Shown piece after piece: positions 58,373 through 64,000 of a DNA stretch of 64,000 nucleotides. The position numbers were made by a program, and so were the translations under genes. The DNA lies in the NCBI RefSeq assembly GCF_003412465.1, contig NZ_QTJV01000002.1:806001-870000 (forward strand). Reading direction: 5' to 3'. The notes under the pieces are model-generated. The model searched no databases. It was not told where the DNA came from and saw nothing but the letters and a program-made list of their open reading frames with translations. Numbering within the stretch: the first letter of the stretch is position 1; each line of letters starts with the position of its first letter. This DNA comes from Chitinophaga silvisoli (lineage in GTDB: Bacteria; Bacteroidota; Bacteroidia; Chitinophagales; Chitinophagaceae).

Positions 58373-60529
58373 TTATTTCACGAGCTTCAGTTCATTGACG
58401 ATGTTGGGTGCGCCACCCAGCTTATCGATACACCAGAGTACGTAGCGTATGTCTACACAGATTGTACGGTTGTATACCGGATCAAACTGAATTTTGTGGC
58501 TCAGTGCCTCATAGTTACCGTCAAACGCTAAACCGATCAGTTCACCATTACCATTCAGCACAGGTGAACCGGAGTTACCCCCAGTGATATCGTTAGTAGT
58601 AATGAAGCAGGTAACGATATCGTTTTTGCGTGCGTCTTTATATTGACCGAAATCTTTCTTGTTGTAGAGGTCTACATAATTCGCAGGCAGGTCAAATTCA
58701 TAATCACCTGGTTTGTATTTTTCCAGCACCCCTTTCATAGTACAAACATAATCATAAGATACTGCGTCGCGTGGTGCATATGGTTTTACCTGTCCGTAGG
58801 TGAGGCGCATAGAGAAGTTGGCATCAGGATACCATTTCTTGTTTGGTTCCATCTGCATGAGACCTTTCAGGTAGCCTCTGCCCAGATCATTGATTTTGGT
58901 AACGAACTGGTTGTACAGTGGCAGGTATTTGATGCTCCAGTTTTTCACGAAGGCACTTGAATAGGCAAATGCAGGATCCTGTTGCAGGGTTACTGCATCC
59001 GGATGTTCGATGAAAGCTTTCCAGCGGGCATCGTTCAGGATCATTGTGCTGGACATCAGCGCTGCCGCCCAAAGGCGGTAGGTATTGTCTTCGTCCAGGC
59101 TACCAAATTTTGCTTTTACAGCATCGTAAAACCCGATTGGATGTTGTGCAGCGGGGATGTCTGTATAGAACATGCGGCAGGTGGCTGCCAGTATTTTCTG
59201 ATCGCTTGGTTTGTCTTCTTCTTCCAGGAAGGCGGTGCGTGCTTTGTCTGCCGCCTGAATGCTTTTGGCAATTACGTCACTGCTGGTGCCTGGCTGTACC
59301 ATGGCTTTTTCCAGTGCCTGCAGGCTCGCTGCAAAAGCGGCCAGTGGGGAGCCCATGATGCCTTCATTGATGTATATACGGTGTTTCGCATATGGGGTCC
59401 ATTCCTTGTAGGTCTGGGCATAATCGTTGAAGATCTGCTCAAACTCAGGTTTGCCCTGTGCCCATTTTACGAAAGCGCTTTCATTCTGTTGTTTTTGTTC
59501 CTGTACTTTGTATTTGAGGAGCTGTTTGGTTTCACCGTCGTAGAACTTCCAGTAGTTAGCCACGCCTGCATAGGAAGATGCCAGTTTCAGTTTGATCGCC
59601 GGATCTTTCTTCATCTGGTCAAACATATATTTCAGGCGTACGGCGCGCAGGTTGACGATAGAAGGATTTTCGACTTCGATTTTGAGTTTCACGCCTTCGG
59701 AGCTTTCATACCTGTTGGTACCGCCGGGGTAGCCAAAGATCATGGCGTAATCGTTCTCCTTGATACCCTTGATGGATACTGGGAGGAAGTGTTTAGGTTT
59801 GAGAGGTACATTGTCCGCAGAATAGTCGGCTGGTTTACCATCTTTATTAGCATACACGCGGAATACGGAGAAGTCGCCGGTATGGCGTGGCCATTCCCAG
59901 TTGTCAGTATCACCGCCAAATTTTCCGATGCTTTCAGGGGGAGCGCCTACAAGGCGGATATCTTTATAGCGTTCGTATACGAAGAGGAGGAACTGGTTGC
60001 CTTTGAAGAGGGGCAGTACTTTGGCTTCGTAGCCGGTGCCATTGATAGCTTCGCTGACGATTTCGCTGATGGTGGCCTGTTGTTTCTTCATCCTATCCTG
60101 GCCGCTGAGGCCCTGGAGGGCTTCTTCCATTTTCTTGGTTACATCATCCACGCGTACGAGGAATTGCACGGTCAGGCCTTTGGCGGGGATTTCCTGGATT
60201 TTGGACTGGGCGTAGAATCCGTTTTTCAGGTAGTTGTGTTCTACGGAGCTGGCAGTAGCGATGGCATCATAACCGCAGTGGTGGTTTGTGAAGATGAGGC
60301 CCTGATTGCTCACTATTTCGCCGGTACAGCCGCCGCCGAATATGATGATTGCATCTTTTACCGATGCTTTATTGATGCTGTATAACTGTTCTTTGGTGAG
60401 TTTCAGTCCTTTCTGGACCATATCATTGTACACTTGCTGCCCTAATAAATAAGGAAGCCACATGCCTTCGTCTGCTTTGGCAAATTTAACTGCCAATAAC
60501 AGCAAAAGCAGCAGAACTTTTTTCTTCAT
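58373..60529 (-). CDS. S46 family dipeptidyl peptidase, DPP7-like
   Basis: Periplasmic chymotrypsin-fold exopeptidase of 718 residues that removes dipeptides from peptide N-termini. A signal peptide (about residues 1-19) is present, with D20 beginning the mature form (DEGMWLP). The catalytic triad is in the THHCG-type loop (His 83/84, TNHHCGY), D219 in WPRHTGDFSVF and S653 in GGNSGSPV. The residue 18 after the serine, which sets the S1 pocket (Arg in DPP11, Gly in DPP7-type enzymes), is G671 (FDGNY), so hydrophobic P1 residues are expected. It is a single gene. Confidence 0.92.
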   Translation of the reverse strand: MKKKVLLLLLLLAVKFAKADEGMWLPYLLGQQVYNDMVQKGLKLTKEQLYSINKASVKDAIIIFGGGCTGEIVSNQGLIFTNHHCGYDAIATASSVEHNYLKNGFYAQSKIQEIPAKGLTVQFLVRVDDVTKKMEEALQGLSGQDRMKKQQATISEIVSEAINGTGYEAKVLPLFKGNQFLLFVYERYKDIRLVGAPPESIGKFGGDTDNWEWPRHTGDFSVFRVYANKDGKPADYSADNVPLKPKHFLPVSIKGIKENDYAMIFGYPGGTNRYESSEGVKLKIEVENPSIVNLRAVRLKYMFDQMKKDPAIKLKLASSYAGVANYWKFYDGETKQLLKYKVQEQKQQNESAFVKWAQGKPEFEQIFNDYAQTYKEWTPYAKHRIYINEGIMGSPLAAFAASLQALEKAMVQPGTSSDVIAKSIQAADKARTAFLEEEDKPSDQKILAATCRMFYTDIPAAQHPIGFYDAVKAKFGSLDEDNTYRLWAAALMSSTMILNDARWKAFIEHPDAVTLQQDPAFAYSSAFVKNWSIKYLPLYNQFVTKINDLGRGYLKGLMQMEPNKKWYPDANFSMRLTYGQVKPYAPRDAVSYDYVCTMKGVLEKYKPGDYEFDLPANYVDLYNKKDFGQYKDARKNDIVTCFITTNDITGGNSGSPVLNGNGELIGLAFDGNYEALSHKIQFDPVYNRTICVDIRYVLWCIDKLGGAPNIVNELKLVK

Positions 60530-60557
60530 TGATATCGAATTTTTTTGAAAACAGGGT

Positions 60558-60565
60558 CAAACCTA
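60558..60565 (-). promoter_or_regulatory. -7 promoter element of the S46 gene with overlapping inverted repeat
   Basis: The minus strand reads TAGGTTTG, an exact TAnnTTTG match, 28 bases before the start codon. A six-base inverted repeat (ACCTAA, TTAGGT; 60565-60579) abuts and touches the box on its upstream side and may be an operator. Confidence 0.45.
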
Positions 60566-60715
60566 CCTAATTTTTAGGTATTGACCGCTGATATTATGAT
60601 GGGAGGGGGCTGATTCTCTGCCGCTGGCAGCAAAGGCATAATTATGGAATGGCATTTGTTAAGGGGGATGTGATTATTGCAATCATGCACACAAACTTTA
60701 TTAAAAAACCTACTT

Positions 60716-61147
60716 ATGAAGAAGCTGTTGTATCTATTGGCTGCCGTTGCATTCTTCGCTTGTAACGAGACTCCCAAACAGGAGGAGAAGAAGGATTCGT
60801 TGAAAGAAGGTGTGGAAAAAATTGGACAAGATGTTAAGTCCGCTGCCGGTGATGCTGGGGATTATCTGGATGAAGAGCGGCAGAAACTGAAAAGTGACCT
60901 GGAAGAAAGGAGAAATGATATAGATAAAAAAATGGACCAGCTAAAGAGTGATGGATCCGCCAGAAGTCAGGAAGCGCGCCGTAAACTGGGCCGTTTGAGA
61001 GACCAGATCAGCGGAAAACTGGATGAATTGAAAAATGGCACTGCTGCGGGCTGGGATAGCACCCGTACAGATATAGATTCTGCCTTAAAGCGTTCCGACC
61101 GGGAATGGACGAATTTCAAACAGGATTTCAAAGAATTATTCCAGTAA
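60716..61147 (+). CDS. Coiled-coil lipoprotein
   Basis: A 143-residue lipoprotein from the ATG at 60716: the signal peptide MKKLLYLLAAVAFFAC ends in a lipobox. The rest is nearly all charged heptad-like sequence (DSLKEGVEKIGQDVKSAAGDAG, then long K/E/R/D-rich helices to the end), so it should form an extended helical rod or coiled coil. No enzyme motif. It may tether the envelope or be a stress lipoprotein. It is divergent from the S46 gene. Confidence 0.8.
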   Translation: MKKLLYLLAAVAFFACNETPKQEEKKDSLKEGVEKIGQDVKSAAGDAGDYLDEERQKLKSDLEERRNDIDKKMDQLKSDGSARSQEARRKLGRLRDQISGKLDELKNGTAAGWDSTRTDIDSALKRSDREWTNFKQDFKELFQ

Positions 61148-61223
61148 GAATTTAGATTTTTGACGGGTACCGGAACAAGGCTAAAATCCCTAACTTTACC
61201 GGGCAACAATCAAAAGAAACGCC

Positions 61224-61850
61224 TTGTTACGTTCATACCATCAGAAAGAGATCGCATTAGAAGCCGGCTGTGACGAAGCCGGAAGAGGGTGTCTGGCAGG
61301 GCCGGTTTTTGCGGCGGCAGTTATTTTGCCACCAAAATTCCGCCACAAGCTGCTCAACGATTCCAAACAGCTGAAGGCTGCCGACAGGGAATACCTGCGT
61401 GGGGTGATTGAGGAGAAAGCACTTTTCTATGCAGTTGCAAGCGTAGATAACGAAGAGATAGATAAAATCAACATATTACAGGCTTCATTCAGGGCTATGC
61501 ACTTAGCGCTGGAAAGGTTGCAGCAGCAGCCGGGATACATCCTGGTAGACGGCAACCGTTTCAAACCCTATGGAAGTGTGCCCCATGCCTGCATTATCAA
61601 AGGAGATGGTATTTATGCATCAATAGCAGCAGCATCTATATTGGCCAAGACTTACAGGGACGAATATATGATGAAGCTGCACGAACAATTCCCACATTTC
61701 GGGTGGCTTGAAAACAAAGGATATCCTACAATTCAGCACCGGAATGCCATCAGGGAACATGGAGAAACTCCCTTTCACAGAAAGTCCTTCCGGTTACTGC
61801 CGGATGAACAGCTAACGCTGGACTTTGGAGGGGAAGCGGCCATAGACTAA
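61224..61850 (+). CDS. rnhB: Ribonuclease HII
   Basis: Removes RNA primers and single ribonucleotides from DNA. The catalytic acidic residues are D17-E18 (GCDEAGRG) and D109 (YILVDGNRF), with KGDGIYASIAAASILAKTYRDEYM near 135 forming the rest of the active site. Length 208 aa is normal. The start is TTG at 61224, where the encoded MLRSYHQKEI fits family N-termini; no ATG is available nearby. rpoN follows 50 bases later on the same strand. Confidence 0.95.
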   Translation: MLRSYHQKEIALEAGCDEAGRGCLAGPVFAAAVILPPKFRHKLLNDSKQLKAADREYLRGVIEEKALFYAVASVDNEEIDKINILQASFRAMHLALERLQQQPGYILVDGNRFKPYGSVPHACIIKGDGIYASIAAASILAKTYRDEYMMKLHEQFPHFGWLENKGYPTIQHRNAIREHGETPFHRKSFRLLPDEQLTLDFGGEAAID

Positions 61851-61872
61851 GATTAGTAAACACTATTGTTAT

Positions 61873-61880
61873 TATTTTTG
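61873..61880 (+). promoter_or_regulatory. -7 promoter element of rpoN
   Basis: TATTTTTG is an exact TAnnTTTG match 20 bases before the ATG. The -33 region is poor, so it is tentative. Confidence 0.4.
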
Positions 61881-61900
61881 CCCTTGGATAGGATCAGACT

Positions 61901-63397
61901 ATGTTAAAGCAGACACAACAGCAGAAGCTATTACAGAAATTGTCGCCTCAGCAGATTCAGCTCATGAAACTGTTGCAGGTCCCTACAGCTGTACTTGAAG
62001 AACGTATCAAGGAGGAGCTGGAGGAGAACCCTGCCCTTGAATATGGGGAAGAGGCACATGAAGAGGAATTTAAGGATCCGCAGGATGAGTTTTCAGGTAA
62101 TGAGGAAGGCGAGGGTGACGACGAATTTGAACCAGATGGAAGTGAGAACGAATATGATAATATTGACATTTCCGAGTATGTAAGCGAAGGAGATGATGAT
62201 ATAGCCGATTATAAGCTCCGCGATGACAATTACCCCGATCAGGATGAGAACAAGACCATCCCGGTAAGGGTAGAGACATCTTTCCATGAGCACCTGCTGG
62301 AACAACTGGGCATGCTGGAGCTGGATGAAAGGAAAAATGCCATTGCCGAGCAGATCATCGGAAGCATTGACGACGACGGATATCTGCGTAGGGAAGTGAG
62401 TGCCATTGTGGACGATCTTTCCTTTTCACAGAATGTGAGCACTGATGAAGAAGAGATCAGGGACCTGATCAAAAAGATCCAGGATTTCGACCCTCCGGGT
62501 ATCTGTGCCACCGACCTGAAAGAGTGCCTGTTGCTGCAGCTGAAACGCAAGCCGCAGGACGATGAGGGTGTAGTAGGTGCCTACCTGATCCTGGAGAACT
62601 ACTTCGATGAGTTTACCAAAAAGCACTATGAGAAGATCCAGAAGGGGCTGAACATGAGTGATGAAGGGCTGAAGGAAGCGATTGGCCAGATCATTCGCCT
62701 TACGCCGAAGCCGGGAGGCAACTTTGCTACCCTGAACAAGGCGGAGAGCTATGTGGTGCCAGATTTCTTTATCATGAACAACAATGGTAAACTGGAGCTG
62801 ACGCTGAACTCAAAGAATGCACCCGATCTGCGTATTTCTGAAGGCTACCGCGACATGCTGAAAGAGTATGACCGGGGGGATAAAAAGGACAAACGCCAGA
62901 AAGAGGCGGTACTCTTTATCAAACAGAAGATCGATGCGGCTAAATGGTTTATAGATGCGATCAAGCAAAGGCAACATACCCTGTTGTCTACGATGGAATC
63001 CATCATGGACTATCAGAGAGAGTTTTTCCTGACGGGAGATGAGACTACTATGCGCCCGATGATCCTGAAAGACATTGCGGACATCACCCAGCTGGATATT
63101 TCTACCGTGAGCCGTGTGGCAAATAGTAAGTATGTGCAGACGGAGTTCGGTACTTTCAAACTGAAATTTTTCTTTAGCGAATCATTATCGACAGATAGTG
63201 GGGAAGAGGTATCTACCCGTGAGGTAAAAAAGATCCTGTCTGACCTGATAGAAGGAGAGAACAAGCGGAAACCGCTGAGCGACGAAAACCTGACGAAGAT
63301 GCTCCAGGACAAGGGATATAATATTGCCCGCCGTACAGTAGCGAAGTACCGTGAGCAGCTGAATATCCCGGTAGCAAGGCTGAGGAAGGAGTTATAA
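61901..63397 (+). CDS. rpoN: RNA polymerase sigma-54 factor
   Basis: Alternative sigma factor that recognises -24/-12 promoters and needs an AAA+ activator. Region I is the Gln/Leu-rich start (QQKLLQKLSPQQIQLMKLLQ; residues 6-25) with ENPALE. An acidic linker lies at about 50-125. The core-binding domain, the HTH (DIADITQLDISTVSRVANSKY, near 390-410) and the RpoN box (ARRTVAKYRE, near 475) complete the protein. Length 498 aa is normal. It follows rnhB closely and precedes a membrane-protein gene by 38 bases. Confidence 0.96.
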   Translation: MLKQTQQQKLLQKLSPQQIQLMKLLQVPTAVLEERIKEELEENPALEYGEEAHEEEFKDPQDEFSGNEEGEGDDEFEPDGSENEYDNIDISEYVSEGDDDIADYKLRDDNYPDQDENKTIPVRVETSFHEHLLEQLGMLELDERKNAIAEQIIGSIDDDGYLRREVSAIVDDLSFSQNVSTDEEEIRDLIKKIQDFDPPGICATDLKECLLLQLKRKPQDDEGVVGAYLILENYFDEFTKKHYEKIQKGLNMSDEGLKEAIGQIIRLTPKPGGNFATLNKAESYVVPDFFIMNNNGKLELTLNSKNAPDLRISEGYRDMLKEYDRGDKKDKRQKEAVLFIKQKIDAAKWFIDAIKQRQHTLLSTMESIMDYQREFFLTGDETTMRPMILKDIADITQLDISTVSRVANSKYVQTEFGTFKLKFFFSESLSTDSGEEVSTREVKKILSDLIEGENKRKPLSDENLTKMLQDKGYNIARRTVAKYREQLNIPVARLRKEL

Positions 63398-63435
63398 TAG
63401 GGCAGCTGTACAGCCCATATGTACAGATGATTTAA

Positions 63436-64000
63436 ATGGAACAAGCAACTATACACGCAACAGATAACCGGCCAGAACAGGCTCCGGTGTTTAGTCCCGT
63501 GCTTCGCGGGATCGCCATGTTTATATCTTATCTGCTGCATCCTTTATTTATACCGCTGCTGGTCACCTGGCTGGTGGTGCATGCACTGCCGGAGTATTTT
63601 GTGACCTTCAAGCAGATCAGTTACCGTTTTGCTTACGATACGTTGTATTTCAGGGTCATTGCCATCAGCATTTTCTTCCCTGCACTGACAGTGGGATTGT
63701 CCAGGGCGCTGAATTTTATCGATAGTTTACATCTGCGTACCCAGAAAGATCGCATTATTCCATATATCGCCTGCACGATTTATTATTTCTGGGCATTCTA
63801 TGCCTTTAAGAAGCAGGGTGTGGCCCCGGCCTTTTTCAATGTCTTCTTTTTAGGGGTCTTTATAGCGGTGATATTGTCCATGGTACTCAATATACGTATG
63901 AAAGTGAGCATGCATACGGTAGGCTGGGGCGGCGTGATCGGGTTTGTCCTGATCGTGATGTTCAGTCTGCAGTTGAATGTAAGCGGTGTATTGATCCTGG
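63436..64000 (+). CDS. Multi-helix membrane protein, 3' end beyond the window
   Basis: Partial gene with no stop before the window end (188 codons seen). It begins at the ATG at 63436, MEQATIHATDNRPEQAPVFSP, then has at least five hydrophobic helices, from about residue 28 (AMFISYLLHPLFIPLLVTWL), through IAISIFFPALTVGL and FFNVFFLGVFIAVILSMVLN to WGGVIGFVLIVMFSLQLN. The layout recalls the PAP2-like C-terminal membrane proteins, including a His-rich HTVGWGGV late motif, but the catalytic part may be missing. It lies 38 bases after rpoN on the same strand. Confidence 0.7.
   Translation, partial: MEQATIHATDNRPEQAPVFSPVLRGIAMFISYLLHPLFIPLLVTWLVVHALPEYFVTFKQISYRFAYDTLYFRVIAISIFFPALTVGLSRALNFIDSLHLRTQKDRIIPYIACTIYYFWAFYAFKKQGVAPAFFNVFFLGVFIAVILSMVLNIRMKVSMHTVGWGGVIGFVLIVMFSLQLNVSGVLIL

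Noticed and set aside
58982-60385. Long open frame of 467 codons on the plus strand within the S46 gene
   Set aside because: It lies fully antisense to the S46 peptidase, whose motifs are clear; the antisense translation is rich in Phe, Val and His and has no family features.

Overview
The window looks like a chromosomal segment of a Bacteroidota bacterium, most likely from the Chitinophagaceae (Chitinophaga-like). This is inferred from the gene families present: S46 dipeptidyl peptidase, DUF4836 and DUF3857 proteins, GH3/serine-hydrolase fusion, single-chain E1 dehydrogenase, many SPII lipoproteins, YtxH/holin-like envelope genes. It is also supported by repeated Bacteroidota-type -7 promoter elements (TAnnTTTG) in front of genes and by the scarcity of strong Shine-Dalgarno sequences. 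No database search was possible. Gene density is high and strands switch often. I see no prophage, insertion sequence, integrase, CRISPR array, tRNA or rRNA gene.

Layout. 1-8.1 kb: M28 peptidase and DUF922 protein, the phenylacetyl-CoA epoxidase operon paaABCD followed by nadD, an AI-2E family permease, a three-gene envelope operon (YtxH, holin-like, unknown) and a radical SAM/SPASM enzyme. 8.2-10.9 kb: GH25 lysozyme pair, a CsbD-like protein, a 493-base gene-poor stretch with two inverted repeats, and small proteins. 10.9-13.9 kb: a compact three-gene operon that matches kdnA-kdsB-kdnB, the pathway for 8-amino-3,8-dideoxy-Kdo (Kdo8N) and its CMP activation, so the LPS inner core probably carries Kdo8N. 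14-17.9 kb: MFS transporter, a 47-residue membrane protein and a fused E1 dehydrogenase with a small membrane protein. 17.9-27.6 kb: twin-arginine-marked sugar isomerase-like and Gfo/Idh/MocA-like proteins, a SUMF1-fold protein, a DacB-type peptidase, two lipoproteins and a gluconokinase-like FGGY kinase.

27.7-45.4 kb: mutL, msrB, YciI-like protein, a DUF4836 lipoprotein, an ABC ATPase/permease pair with a Dabb protein, a minus-strand operon (FAD reductase, DUF2891, DUF3857/transglutaminase), ybaB, lipoproteins including a collagen-like one, then adk and obg. 45.8-64 kb: a GH3/beta-lactamase fusion, heme A synthase, a membrane-anchored patatin-like lipase facing an alpha/beta hydrolase, typA, an AlkB-like protein, a META lipoprotein, VOC protein, AraC regulator, an S46 peptidase of apparent DPP7 type, rnhB, rpoN and a membrane protein cut by the window end.

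Most of the segment is core metabolism and envelope biology. The most interesting parts are the Kdo8N cassette, a SUMF1-family protein that lacks the formylglycine-generating cysteines, an overlooked 47-residue membrane protein, and several structured intergenic elements: 11-base tandem repeats after ybaB, a 38-base perfect palindrome after the DUF4836 gene, a terminator that overlaps a candidate promoter between adk and obg, and a terminator whose T-tract touches the alkB start codon. I did not find a clear previously undescribed multi-gene system.
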